The notes: generated by a model from the letters alone, not told the origin. A stretch of 64,000 nt of DNA from Nilaparvata lugens (GCF_014356525.2 NC_052511.1:49056832-49120831), one strand, 5' to 3'; counted from the stretch's first letter, positions 50,178-60,872 are shown. Made by a program: numbers and translations.

Positions 50178-50832
50178 CCCTAAAAAGACACACTGGGGTG
50201 TTTCACACCCTGGGGATTTTTTTTTCTGTTCTGCAGTTGACAATATCATTCAGATGGGAATTTTTGCCCAATCTAAATTAGGTTTGAAGCATTATTATCA
50301 ACTGATCTCTACCACTTCCAGTCAGTAATAGCATTCTACAAGGTCACCAGCTCATCTTATTCTTCGTTTGGGGTGTCTAACACCCCAGAGTGTCTTTTAC
50401 GTAGGACTTTTATCAAACACTTTTTCACAAAGATTCTCTTGTTTTGACCACTACGGATGTGGTATTGGATAATGAATCAGATTGGAATAAATGCTATGAT
50501 TTTCACAACTCAAGGTTCAAAACAATAAAATGAAGAGACGTGAGTTTTTGTGAAGTTGTCATTGGCAATGATCAAGCCATTCCTTCAAACCAGATTAGGA
50601 GCTCCAACACTTAGGCGGAACATACTTCAAAAATTAGTATAAATATTGATAAGCAGTGCTTTACTTCTGATTTCTGTATGCACTTGGAACAAAAATGATT
50701 AAGAAATGATGAAGTATGGGCTAAGTACCTGTTCTCTCTATATTTTTCAAAGGAACATGCAAAATTGATTTGGGGTGTTCAACACCCCAGTGTGCTACTG
50801 TGTTAGCATAAAGTAAGTGTGTCTCTGTAGGG
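50178..50832 (+). mobile_element. piggyBac-like element K, internally deleted
   Basis: CCCTAAAAAGACACACTGGGGTG and GTGTGTCTCTGTAGGG are the terminal repeats. The target is TTAA (left now TCAA 50,174-50,177; right TTAA 50,833-50,836), and intact QJ has a single TTAA in GCTCGCTTAATATAA. Each subterminal region has a GGGGTGTT(C/T)(A)ACACCCC palindrome. About 655 bp remain of what would normally be about 2.4 kb or more. Confidence 0.85.
50445..50642 (+). pseudogene. piggyBac transposase C-terminal fragment
   Basis: With one stop in between, the plus strand reads SDWNKCYDFHNSRFKTIK, then RREFL, then LAMIKPFLQTRLGAPTLRRN and a stop at 50,640. R-x-F-x-x-x-L-x-x-x-L, and especially the RLxAPTLxR block, match the end of the piggyBac transposase catalytic region. 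The DDD core and the rest of the gene are missing. Confidence 0.7.
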
Positions 50833-50879
50833 TTAATATACAGTAATAGGATTTGATATACCGGTAAACTCTACCCAAT

Positions 50880-51110
50880 AGAGAGAGACAAAAACGAGAG
50901 ATAGAGAGAGAGAGCGCGAGTGGGCAATGACTTATTGAAAGGACGCGTCAGCTGTTAGTTATTCCGTTAGTAGGTCAAACAGCAACCAGTTGGCTGAAGT
51001 CATTGACCTTTCAGTCTGTCTCAGATGTGGCCTGACTCTGCTTAGCGGGTAGCCTATCCTTCCCCTCCCAATATAACAGGATAGTGATCTTAATTATTAT
51101 GTAGCCTACT
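50880..51110. other. Short GA-rich tract and unassigned sequence
   Basis: A GAGAGAGACAAAAACGAGAGATAGAGAGAG tract occurs near 50,880-50,915. The remainder is unremarkable. Confidence 0.4.
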
Positions 51111-51111
51111 A

Positions 51112-51175
51112 GCCGGCAGGCTCGCTTCGCACGCCTTGCAAGAGGGCTCCGCCCCCTGGACCCTGGAGTGTTGTG
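51112..51175. mobile_element. Left end of the CTCGCTTCGC foldback family
   Basis: CTAGCCGGCAGGCTCGCTTCGCACGCC...GGGCTCCGCCCCCTGGACCC matches the left arm at 24,024. No right arm is visible. Confidence 0.5.
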
Positions 51176-51307
51176 CGAGTATTTCAAATGTTCGTTATTT
51201 GCGTTTATTATCTGAAATTATCAACATATTTAAAAAAATATTAACATAATTGCAATTTGAAAGCCAAAATGCTGCCCCGCAACATTCCCTTTCACCTTCA
51301 AAACCTT

Positions 51308-51473
51308 AAGGTGCGTACAGATATACGCGCCGCGAAGATGAGCAATTCACTTTAATCAGCTGACTATACCTGTATTCTTACAGAAACGGTAAGATACAGA
51401 TATAAAAAGCTTGGCATCAGCTGATTGAAAGTGAATTGCTCATCTTCGCGGCGCGTAAATTTGTACGCACCTT
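51308..51473. mobile_element. 166-bp hairpin MITE, GTGCGTACAGATATACGCGCC ends
   Basis: AAGGTGCGTACAGATATACGCGCCGCGAAGATGAGCAATTCAC... pairs almost perfectly with its inverted copy over about 57 bp per arm. The flanks are TTA-like on the left and TTG on the right. No coding capacity. Confidence 0.8.
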
Positions 51474-51527
51474 GATAGAGCAGAAACTTTCAGGTTATGT
51501 CCATACATATATAAGAGAATTTTACTA

Positions 51528-51815
51528 TAGTGAGGTCCACGTTATAATGGCAGTGGAGAAAGATAGGAGATCAACGTTGCCGATCCTCTTTCTTGTCAAT
51601 AGACGGTAGTTGGTACAGGTTTATTGATGTAATATTGGAATTTCATAATTGAGATTAAATATTTTGTTAATAATTTATATTTATATGCCGTTGGAACCGA
51701 TCTGGAAACGTTGCTAAGCTAGTAAAGGATAGCGTTATCTGCTTTGTAGAATGATAGACAAAGATATCAATACTAATGTTGATCAAATACTGCCATTGTA
51801 ATGTGGACCTCACTA
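51528..51815. mobile_element. Family A MITE (copy 9), complete
   Basis: TAGTGAGGTCCACGTTATAATGGCAG ... CTGCCATTGTAATGTGGACCTCACTA, with TA before the left end. 288 bp. Confidence 0.8.
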
Positions 51816-51859
51816 AAAAACTATAGGACCGTCGTCAAGGTGATATATTCTGCAATGAA

Positions 51860-52040
51860 TACATTTATATAATAATTGAGATTTGATATTTTGTCAATAA
51901 AATATATTTCTATATTGTTAGAAAAATCAGGCAATGCTGCAAAGCAAGAAAAGGATAGCGCTATTTGCTTTGTCAAATTATAGACAAGGATAGCAACACC
52001 AATGTTAATCAAATACTGTCATTATAACGTGGACCTCATT
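51860..52040. mobile_element. Family A MITE (copy 10), right half
   Basis: TTGAGATTTGATATTTTGTCAAT...GACAAGGATAGCAACACCAATG...CTGTCATTATAACGTGGACCTCATT. It begins about 45 bp after the previous copy in the same orientation. Confidence 0.7.
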
Positions 52041-52390
52041 CAAACACGAAAGAGAAGACGTATATATTGTATATAAATAGATATAGGCGGGCATAGTATC
52101 CCAATCTATAGGAGTGTTTGAATCAGGAGCGACGCTGCATTAACTGACATTAATTCTAGCCAATGGGAGCTGTTTGTTACCTAAAGTGTTGTGATCTGAC
52201 TTGAATGGGTTCCTTTTATTAGGGATCATGTTGTGGAAAGAGGTGGTTGTTTTAAGCTTAAGAGAAATCGAAATGGGATCCAAAAAGATCTAAAATCGAA
52301 ATGGGATCCTAAAATCGGTTTTAGACGGTGTACTTTTTGTACCATAATATGTTGTGAAACTCACTAATTTCCCTATAAGCATGATAGAAT
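52041..52390. other. No supported gene
   Basis: Contains a short direct repeat AAATCGAAATGGGATCC(A/T)AAA (about 52,266 and 52,292). Nothing else is recognised. Confidence 0.4.
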
Positions 52391-52392
52391 AA

Positions 52393-53164
52393 ATATCGGG
52401 GCACCGAGCTTCGCTCGTTATTTATTGACTTTTGATAAACCGAACACAATTCTTTAAAATGATTGGGGAAGTACTAACAGGCACAGCCCAAAACTGTTTC
52501 TTTCCCGAATTTTGATTCATACACTATAAATAGTCCAGAAAGTAGGTTATGTTCCATACACTTGAATTTTCTGTTCAAACATTTAAAAACAAAAAAATTA
52601 TAATTTAGATTGTATACAAACCAATAACAAAATAACACTCACTAATCACTAGAAATTGTCAAATAATGATCAACATTGAAAATTATAATATTCTCCAGTT
52701 TGAGAGGATTATCATGTCATGTCAACAAATCAGATTATGTTGATCAAATCGATTAAATTGTCTAGCTAGATAAAATTTCTCGCTGATTGATTATGATTAC
52801 ACAGCTGGAAATTCTGGTAATTCTGTCTCTCTCCCACAAAGGCACACGTATCTTCTTTTATCGACAGATCACGAAATTATCATCGGTTCTTCCAAGGATG
52901 AATTATCCTTTTATTGTCCTTCAGCGAGTTTTCCCAGGGATGAGACATAGTGCAATCGAATTTTTATATAATAAACCCACTATGTTCCAAATTTCGTGAA
53001 AATCGTTAGAGCCGTTTTCGAGATCCGTTGAACATAAATAACTAGATATAAAAATAGCCAAATATAAAAATGACCAGATATGAAAATAACCAGATATAAA
53101 AATAACTAGATATAAAAGTAACCAGATATATAAATACAGAAATTGCTCGCTTAATATAATAGGA
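52393..53164 (+). mobile_element. QJ repeat (copy 4), uninterrupted reference copy
   Basis: Runs from ATATCGGGGCACCGAGCTTCGCTCG through GCACAGCCCAAAACTGTTTC, GGATGAATTATCCTTTTATTGTC and CGTTAGAGCCGTTTTCGAGATC. It ends in repeated (A)TAAAAATAACCAGATA units and GCTCGCTTAATATAATAGGATA. Length about 770 bp. The short internal repeats near the 3' end look like a LINE/SINE-type tail, but no coding part identifies the class. Confidence 0.7.
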
Positions 53165-53619
53165 TAGTGAGGTCTACATTTCAGTGGCAGTGTTTGATTA
53201 GCAATGGTATTGCTATCCTTGTCTATAATTCAACAAAGTGGATAGCGCTATCTCTTTCTCGCTTTGCTCTGTTGCTAGATCGTCTTTTGATAATGTATGA
53301 ATATAATTGATTAACAAAATATTTAATCTTGATTATGAAGGATTCATTATGAGGTCGTTGAAAAATATAATTTCTTGTTTAATAAAATATGATCGATTAT
53401 TTTAAACGATAGTAAACAGTCAATATTATTGAATCATTGAACGATATATTTCCTTGACCAATGAAACATAATTGATAATTTTCAACACGAATGAACAGTT
53501 GATATTACATCAGATATACCGGGATCAGCTATCCTCTATAGATGACAGTACAAAGGCAGAGAAGCGACAACGCTGTTCTCTTATCTTCCTCCACTGCCAT
53601 TATAACGTGGACCTCACTA
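53165..53619. mobile_element. Family A MITE (copy 11), complete, at the end of QJ
   Basis: TAGTGAGGTCTACATTTCAGTGG ... CTGCCATTATAACGTGGACCTCACTA, followed by TA. It starts at the last TA of the QJ repeat. Confidence 0.8.
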
Positions 53620-54290
53620 TATTTGGAGGAGCTTCTCAATGACTCGTGAAATCAGTATCGCTGTATAGGGGTTTCGAAACGGGGCGTACAATAGCTGAAC
53701 CCCTATAAAGTGTCAGATACAATTTGTGATTACTCAATTACTCAAAAAAACACTTCACTTTTATGGGCTACTCTTGAACTAATTAATAAAAGCAATATAA
53801 AAAATAAAGTAAAACTATTTAAAAGTTTCCAATAATCAAGAGTATTACAAGTTTTTATATTGCTTTTATCAATTACTCAATTTTATTAAGTATCTCTTCA
53901 TATAACTCCCCACAATGTACTTTGGTTTATTAATATTGATATTATTTTTTGTAACCTACTTTGATATGTAGCTCCATGATGCATTTTGGGTAAGATAATT
54001 TTGATTATAAATATCATACCTTTTCAAGTTTGTGTCGATACTGCATCAATGTTATCCTGAAATATAACAATTTAATTGTTAGTTAAATATAACAATGTTA
54101 TAATGTATTCAGGTGTACTCACATAAGGTAGCCTACAATGAACAAAAATTGGAAAAATAAGAAAATATTGTAATTGTTTTGGTGATTTATTTGTTAGTTA
54201 TTTATTCCATTGAAGATGAAGATTAACTTGGAGTGAACCACCGTTGATATCAATTCAATTATGAATTACTAGATGATACAATGATTCTAG
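53620..54290. other. AT-rich; small hairpin and family P fragment
   Basis: TATAGGGGTTT/AACCCCTATA (about 53,667-53,708) form a short stem. 53,740-53,825 shares ATGGGCTACTCTTGAACTAATTAATAAAAGCAATATAAAA with 56,160. No gene. Confidence 0.45.
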
Positions 54291-54294
54291 AATT

Positions 54295-54520
54295 ACTTTG
54301 ATGATAATAATTATCATCTAATATAATTATTTTTGTATTTTTATAATTATTACTTTTGATCACAATAATTATTATCGAATCATCTGATAATTATTATTTT
54401 TTGTATTTTTATAATTTCTACTTTTGATCACAATGATTATCATCGAATCATCTAATACTTATTATTCTTTGTATTATCATAATTATTACTTTTGATCACA
54501 ATAATTATCATCGAATTAAT
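54295..54520. repeat. Tandem repeat, unit about 65 bp, AT-rich
   Basis: TTGTATTTTTATAATT(A/T)(T/C)TACTTTTGATCACAAT(A/G)ATTAT(T/C)ATCGAATCATCT repeats about 3.4 times. The 66-codon minus-strand frame over it is a by-product. Confidence 0.8.
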
Positions 54521-55000
54521 AATAATATTAGTTGTTTCTGTTTTAGAACATATTCTGGGATCAATTTGATAACATTTTTTTGTTTCCGTTTCTTGTTCCA
54601 GGTAATATACATGCTGATGATCATATTTACCTAGCCTACATTCCAGTTTCAATTTGTAAGTTTAACTATACTCTTATTATCAATCAAAATATTTATTAAC
54701 AATAATTGCACACTTCACACATAAACACTGATTCATGTCAAGGAATGGAAATAAAAAAATCCAGGTAACCTTTTTAAATTTCATGATGACTGTGGAAACA
54801 TGTTGTGAGTGAGAAGTTCTCAACAAAGGGTACCTAGAGTTTTCAATTTTCATTCTAATTTATTGGTAATTAAGATCAGCCCTAACAAAAAGGTAAGTGA
54901 TATTTATGTGTCTGAGTATTTTGAAAATTGCTACAATAATTTTTGTAACATTCAATTGTCATGATTATTCTACATGCCCAAAGTTGGAAATTGAAAAATG
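54521..55000. other. No gene recognised
   Basis: Unique-looking AT-rich sequence without motif-bearing frames. Confidence 0.4.
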
Positions 55001-55004
55001 GTTA

Positions 55005-55200
55005 TATTATTTATTTATTATTTATTTTCTATTTATTATTTATTAATTAATTTATTTATTAAGTAAGTAATTAATTTTATTATTTATTATTCATTTATTG
55101 TATTTATTTATTTATTTATTTATTTATTCATTTATTTATTTATTTATTTATTATTTATTTTTATTTATTATTTATTTATTTATTTTTATTTATTTATTTA
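55005..55200. repeat. (TTTA)n microsatellite
   Basis: About 190 bp of TTTATTTA/TTATTTATTA repeats with minor interruptions. Confidence 0.95.
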
Positions 55201-55444
55201 CAATGTCAAGGAAGACTACAGGCATTACGCCCAAATCAGTCGTACTACTATTTACCAACAAAATGAACATGTAAGAAATGAAAAATAAATGGTAATACAA
55301 TAAATAAATTAAGATCGGCCTCCTTTATCTGATCATGATAGATGCAATAATTAGAGGTTTGATTTATCAAAGTCAGGATGCTTTCTTATTCGAGGGTAAT
55401 GGGATTAATCTGATAACTGTCAGAAATGTGTTTCGAATGAACAT

Positions 55445-55580
55445 GTTGAGTCGTCGGTCCCGGCTGCCTTAAAAGCAGTCTTTGGGTCATGTCAGAGACC
55501 CAGAAATTGATCAGTTGCGACCTGAAAACTCTGACACCAGATCTGAGCCACCCAGGTCACTCGATATTATTATGATCTGA
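55445..55580 (+). mobile_element. RTE-like LINE 3' UTR fragment
   Basis: GTCGTCGGTCCCGGCTGCC...AGCAGTC...GGGTCATGTCAGAGACCCAG...CTGACACCAGATCTGAGCCACCCAGGTCACTCGATATTATTAT is the RTE-type 3' end. It shares TCGGTCCCGGCTG with the copy at 20,705. Confidence 0.65.
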
Positions 55581-56150
55581 AAATTATGATATTGTGATGG
55601 AAGTTTCTTGTAAAGTCTTGTGTTTGAGAGTGAATTGATCAAAAAAGTACAAAATTCTATTTGAGTTTTGGCCTTTTTTGGACCATTTTTGACTTGAGAT
55701 TGTGTGCTAACCAAAATCATGAACTCTACATAAACTCTGGACTGTTTATTTCAAATAAAGGTTGAAAACAGTCTTAGGCCACAATGCCTGTTGTTTTTCA
55801 ATTGAAACCTGAATTATTGTATCTATTGTGTATGAATAAATAAATAACAGCTTCTAGGCAAACATAGCGTGATTGACTGATAGAGCTTCAGAAAATGGTT
55901 TTTAAATACGGTTCTACAAGTTTTTTCAAACGAGACCTGAGAAATATTTGTATTTAATACCCATTACAAAATTCTCATAGATTCAACTGAGCAATTTGCC
56001 AGAAAACTTGTTTTGAATACGGCCTTACAGGTTTTTTCAAACGAGACCTGAGTTATCTTCGTATATTTTATTTAATACTCATAAATGCTTATAGATTCAA
56101 ATGCGTTTTTAAAAATTATGGTCTCTCTCCAATGTAACAAAATCTTCACA
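55581..56150. other. No gene; short duplicated block
   Basis: CAAACGAGACCTGAG...ATTTAATAC(C)CAT recurs (about 55,930 and 56,040) with TACGG(T/C)(T/C)(C/T)TACAAG/GTTTTTTCAAACGAG. This is a diverged duplication of about 110 bp. Confidence 0.5.
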
Positions 56151-56350
56151 AATAAAATCACTTAAATTATATGGGTTACTTTTGTTCAAATTAATAAAAA
56201 CAATATAAAATCTTGAAGTAAACTTTATTAAAAACTTCGATTTATTTCAACGACTAGTTTCGATCATAGGTCATTTCCAAGTTAGAATCAAGTTTAACTT
56301 GAAAATCACCTATAGTCGAAACTAGTCGTTAAAATGTTTTGAAATCTTCA
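56150..56350. repeat. Family P terminus with inverted GACTAGTTTCGA motif
   Basis: CGACTAGTTTCGATCATAGGTCATTTCCAAGTT and its inverted copy AACTTGAAAATCACCTATAGTCGAAACTAGTCG lie about 20 bp apart. Each contains a GAAAC-type stem-loop. Relatives are at about 59,350-59,410 and, more distantly, 6,050 and 6,550. Confidence 0.55.
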
Positions 56351-56544
56351 GTTATCTCTAGACTTACAGCCAGATCTCACGCGTTCGGGAGCGAACTTTG
56401 TAGTGGTCAATCAAAGGAAGGAATAATATATGCTTGCTCTGAAATTGGCTCATCTCTGAAGTAGAGTGTTCCTCTCAGCCAATTATACGGCTCGATGGCC
56501 CTACTCCAGTTTAGTACTCTAGTTTCTAAATTCCATTAAAACAC

Positions 56545-56880
56545 TTTCAGCCTACTTATCATCCTTATCCTTTGCCTACATCTCCTACTCCTTCTCCTCA
56601 GCTTCTTACTCCTCCTCCTCCTTATCCTCACATGATCATCCTTATCCTTTGCCTACATCTCCTACTCCTTCTCCTCAGCTTCTTACTCCTCCTCCTCCTT
56701 ATCCTCACATGATCATCCTTATCCTTTGCCTACATCTCCTACTCCTTCTCCTCAGCTTCTTACTCCTCCTCCTCATCCTCACACGATCATCCTTATCCTT
56801 TGCCTACATCTCCTACTCCTTCTCCTCAGCTTCTTACTCCTCCCTTCTCCACCTACTTCTCCTCCTCCTTCTTCTTCTCT
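56545..56880. repeat. 77-bp pyrimidine-rich minisatellite, about four copies
   Basis: ATCCTTATCCTTTGCCTACATCTCC starts at 56,561, 56,638, 56,715 and 56,789 (spacing 77, 77, 74). The units are nearly identical (TCTCCTCAGCTTCTTACTCC common). Overlapping plus-strand frames of 72-80 codons are by-products. Confidence 0.9.
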
Positions 56881-56905
56881 TCGAGTTGTGAGTCATCCAC
56901 TAGAA

Positions 56906-57079
56906 CACTACCTCCGTAAACAAAGCCGTACTGCGTTCGTGTGACGTCAGCACAGGTAGGGCTCCTACACCATAAAAATCGTTGATTTCAGCTGATCTAT
57001 TCCTAGAGTTCTATTGGTGTAGGAGCCCTATCTGTGTGACGTCACACGAACGCACTACGCTCTTGTTTACGATGTAGTG
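56906..57079. mobile_element. 174-bp hairpin MITE with TGACGTCA-type motif
   Basis: CACTACCTCCGTAAACAAAGCCGTACTGCGTTCGTGTGACGTCA...GGTAGGGCTCCTACACCA pairs with its inverted copy ending GTTTACGATGTAGTG, with arms of about 65 bp. Each arm has GTGACGTCA. Non-coding. Confidence 0.8.
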
Positions 57080-57309
57080 AATAGAACCAGTTTGTCCGAA
57101 CTAAAGTGGGGAGAGAACTTACTTTTAACACGGCTCTTTCTCGAAGACGGAGAGGTCCGATGCTCTATCCTCCACTAATCATCCCACCTACCAGCAGCAT
57201 TCTCCTCTTTTGTCTGTGTGAGAAGGATGTCTGTCTGTGTCTGCGCTACAAACTGTTGAGGGAGAAATGAGTTTCTCCTCTTATGTTAAAGTAATATATC
57301 TCAGACTTC

Positions 57310-58000
57310 TAGCATCGACCGAAAACTACCGAACGCGACCGAACGATCCCCCAACAAAGAAAGGAATAGATGCTCGTCCATTGCAACAGGTTCATACGTC
57401 CGTGCACGGCCGGCTCCGGCCGATAAATTTTTTGATCCGAATTGAATGGGATTTCCGGCTCTATCCGGCCAATAATAGTCGAGCTGAGACAAAAAGTGTT
57501 CCCAACCTCAAAATGTTCACAATCTTGTTTGTTTTTTGAAGTTGTTCTGTTTAATAAAGTTGTAACTATGGACAATAAAAAGTTGATAAGTTTGGTTCAA
57601 GAGCATGTTCCATTGTGGGATATGCGAGACAAAAGATATCATCGTTGTGATGATCAAAGGAATCTGTGAACAAAGTTTGCTCAATGATGAATAACAACTA
57701 ATTTAGTGGATATATGTTGGAGGTAAGATTATTGTAATGAATAACTAATTTGGTGGATATTTGTTTATTAAATTTTCAAAATATCAATATATTCATTGTA
57801 TATGAAAAATGTTGGTGGTTATGATGGTAGTTAATTCAATAATTGGCAACTACACTGACGTGAACGGTTCCAATGAGCGACCATATTGGGCCGAATTAAC
57901 GGCCGGCAGATTCGTCCGATCCAACGGCCGAACGGATCGGTTGAATACGGTTCCAGTGGACGGTTACCCTGAAGCGATTAATCAACTAATAGATGAATAC
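57310..58000 (+). mobile_element. Probable degenerate transposon carrying a MADF gene remnant
   Basis: GC-rich blocks with CCGAAC/GGCCG motifs lie on both sides (57,315-57,470 and 57,845-57,965: GGCCGGCTCCGGCC; GAACGGATCGGTTGAA) of an AT-rich centre that holds the MADF pseudo-exon. Clean terminal repeats are not visible, so the boundaries and the transposon interpretation are tentative. PIF/Harbinger elements often carry a Myb/MADF second gene. Confidence 0.4.
57568..57722 (+). pseudogene. MADF-domain first exon, with a premature stop
   Basis: From ATG 57,568 the frame reads MDNKKLISLVQEHVPLWDMR then DKRYHRCDDQRNL, followed by TGA at 57,667 where a Trp codon (TGG) is expected (the domain usually has LW). 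TKFAQ follows in the same frame, and a GGTAAG donor-like site is at 57,722. (L)I.LV..(H).xLWD..xxxY is the N-terminal half of the MADF DNA-binding domain. The second half is not found downstream. Confidence 0.6.
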
Positions 58001-58039
58001 ATTAATGAATACAAGAAAACTCCAAAGAGGCTAGAATAG

Positions 58040-58380
58040 ATAGATGAATGAGATAATACATTTATCTTGAAACACTGTTTGCCGTAGAAACAGCAAAGCT
58101 TCACAAAATCAGGAAGCTCAACTTTGTCTTCTGAGACTCATTCTCTTCACATTCTTCTTCTTGTTCTTTTGTTTCTTCTTTCTTCTTATTTCTCTTCTTC
58201 TTCTTCTTCTTCTTCTTCTCCTATCCGCGAGCCCGTGGTATAATAAAAAGTGGGTCATTAGAGATTTAGTACAGATCATTGTTGTTATTTAGTTTTTTTA
58301 GGGCAAAACTTTTCTATTGCGTCTCTTCTTAAGTTAGTGCTGACTCGTTTGCAATTCAGACAACAGAGTTGTCGTTTCAA
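58040..58380. repeat. Pyrimidine-rich (TTC)n stretch and unassigned sequence
   Basis: TTCTTCTTCTTC-rich sequence at about 58,140-58,220 is followed by unrecognised sequence. Confidence 0.6.
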
Positions 58381-58631
58381 TGTTAACTGCTAATGAATTA
58401 TTCACCGCCTGGAAAGGTTTATGCGATTTTAAACTTGTGAACTTTCTGGAAGAAAGTGGGGTAGCGGGTCCGTTTGCAGCTGGAATAAGGTCGAGAGATC
58501 AGGATCACGTCTCCGAAGTTTCAGTTCTGTCGTTGACTTTCTGTTTTGAATTGAATGGTTTTTCTTTTCAAATTGAATTGGAAATTGGTAGATTCATGAT
58601 ACTAGATTTATTTTTATTTTTGTTCAAGTGA
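58380..58631 (+). other. 83-codon open frame, unrecognised
   Basis: The frame begins MLTANELFTAWKGLCDFKLV and has mixed composition, then becomes hydrophobic (MILDLFLFLFK). It has no motif I recognise, and no promoter or splice context supports it. It is recorded because the first 40 residues are not low complexity. Confidence 0.2.
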
Positions 58632-58639
58632 AGTATCTG

Positions 58640-60395
58640 GGAAATCTACATAAGTTGCTTCAGTCTTTGTGTAGAAGGTTTGTCACGAGAAAGATGATGA
58701 TTAGGGTGCCACTTTTTAAAAGAAAAATAAAGTACATTGGTAATCACAGGCCTAAAAAATATAGTACATTAGGTTGAAATAAAGTACATGTCTACCTATA
58801 TATTCAAAAAGTCAGCATTCTGTGGCATTCTGATATACTCACAAGAATACACATTATTGACATGAATTTCACTGATTACTATTAGAATCCATTATAATAT
58901 TATTATTGATAGAATAATTCGATTTATCAAAAAAAGAAACATAATAGCTTGGAAAGTTATTGATTACATACGGTATGACGAAAATAATCATAAATCATTA
59001 AAAAGATAAATTAATTTCATTTGTTACAAAGCACACGCTCATACAGAACAATTGTTTTGATAGATCATGAAAAAACATAATTTATTTTATTAATCCAAAA
59101 AGTTTTAGAGTTGGTCTTCTAAATTCAAAATGTGAGTTATACTCCTTGAAAAAATGCATAATATTGTTACTCTTCAGCAATTTAATCAACTCTAGGCTAT
59201 TGCAAAATAATTTCAGGTACACAAGATTAACAAATTCAATGCAAAAAAATTGCACTTGGCCAAAGATTTATGTGAACTTCTCAAAATACAATTTTAAATG
59301 ATTTATTAAAAACATGAAGCATTCTTTATTTATATTTAAATATTTAACATATTTAAAAGAACGACAGGTTTCAGCTTATTATAGCCATTTTCAAGTTCAA
59401 ATGAATAAAAATAAATAAAAAAGTATTGACTATTTTATGTACATATAAGATCCTCCATATTATGTTTTATTTCTTGGTTTGCATAATTTTATCAAAAATG
59501 GGATTATCTGAATCGAATTAAATAATATTTATTAGTTTATTACTATGTAATTTTGCTGTAGTGTACATATGAAATCTTCTTTTAGATTAATTTAATTTAC
59601 TGCTTTTTGCTTCCAACGTTTTAAAATCTTCATATTAGCATCATATCAATATATTTATGGTTTTCTACTATCAAGTGCTCCAAAAGGATGATTATTGAGT
59701 ATTTTTTATTTTAGAGCTTGAATGTGCTCCTGGAAAAATGCATGAAGGGTGCTTTATGTTTTTGAATTACTTTTATAAGTAGCCCATGCAAATAATTAGT
59801 TAAAATAAGTAATTTTGAATGGATATTCAAAATACAATACATGTATATAATGGAATACAAATGAGTTTAATTATGAATTTAAATTTAATAAAAAATCAAT
59901 TAGTTATCTTCAAAATATATTCTTATTGCTTTTGGCCATCTTCAATAAATAATTGTTACTGGTGAAGAGTTGCAAAACATCTTTGCAATCAACATTCAAA
60001 TTGAAATAAATCATAGTTCATTATTCTTATTCCTTATGAGATTCAAAGATGCTTTGCTCCTCTCATCTCTCCACTTATTATTCATCACCGAAAAAAACAT
60101 TTCCACAAATTCTGAAGTGGCAGGGATAGAGAGTAAATATGAAACCACTTTATACAAATTCTTCAGCATCACTTGCACTGAAAAAATGTAGCCAATATAT
60201 AGTTAAAATCTGACAGTCTCCGCCACTCTACTAACCTAAAATGTTTTGATTTCCTCGTACTTTATTATATAGAACTTTATTGAGCAAAATAAAGAATTTT
60301 TGCGTACTTCATCTTGCTTACAAAGTATAAAGTACAAGACCTCCAAATAAATAAAGTACAATACTTATTATATAGTACGGGTGGCAACCCTAATG
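58640..60395. other. AT-rich region, no gene recognised
   Basis: Contains a family P terminus near 59,350-59,410 (AACGACAGGTTTCAGCTTATTATAGCCATTTTCAAGTT). A 73-codon frame at 59,970-60,191 has no motif. Two AAAATAAAG(A/T)AC words near 58,725 and 60,285 suggest scattered repeat remnants. Confidence 0.4.
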
Positions 60396-60399
60396 AAGT

Positions 60400-60430
<31 letters not shown>

Positions 60431-60446
60431 GAAGAAGAAGAAGAAC
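60396..60446. repeat. (GAT)n(GAA)n microsatellite
   Basis: About ten GAT units pass into GAAGAAGAAG. It explains the poly-Asp/poly-Glu and poly-His frames across it. Confidence 0.9.
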
Positions 60447-60765
60447 AAGAACAAGAAAAACACCATCAAAGAGGAAGAGATGAACAAGAATCCTCAAACA
60501 AGGATAACCACTAGACAATATCATGAAATACATTATTGTCTTTGACAACATTCCAGCATTGGTTCCTAGAACCCGAACATCAGAATTCCATCTCTCCAAT
60601 TCCGCAATCCCTTTGTACCTCCGCCCATCAATTAATATTCCGTGCTCGAGTCTCAAATCCGCAATCCCAGGAATTCGAAACAAGTGGCAGGCCAGTGTTT
60701 ACACTTCCAAAGCACAGGGACGACAAAACTTGTTGAAACAGAATAATATACACTTCAAACTGTCA

Positions 60766-60872
60766 TGACGATTCTCTGCCTTGCCACTGCCTTCCATACA
60801 AGATAGCTGATACCGCCATATCTGATGTAATATCAACTGTTCATTCTTGTTTAAAATAATCAATTATATTTT
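60766..60872. mobile_element. Family A fragment (copy 12), left interior
   Basis: CGATTCTCTGCCTTGCCACTGCCTTCCATACA...CATATCTGATGTAATATCAACTGTTCATTCTTG is family A interior. It is cut on the right by family E and lacks the left terminus. Confidence 0.6.

Larger units (their letters stand above)
49181..50851 (+). mobile_element. QJ repeat (copy 3), hosting family C and a piggyBac-like element
   Basis: ATATCGGGGCACCGAGCTTCGCTCG is the left end and GCTCGC-(T)CAA...TTAATATACAGTAATAGG the right end. Compared with the 52.4-kb copy, the sequence is split at TAACA by family C (49,444-49,725) and at TTAA by element K (50,178-50,832). The 97-codon open frame at 49,093-49,386 crosses the A/QJ junction and is accidental. 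Confidence 0.75.
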
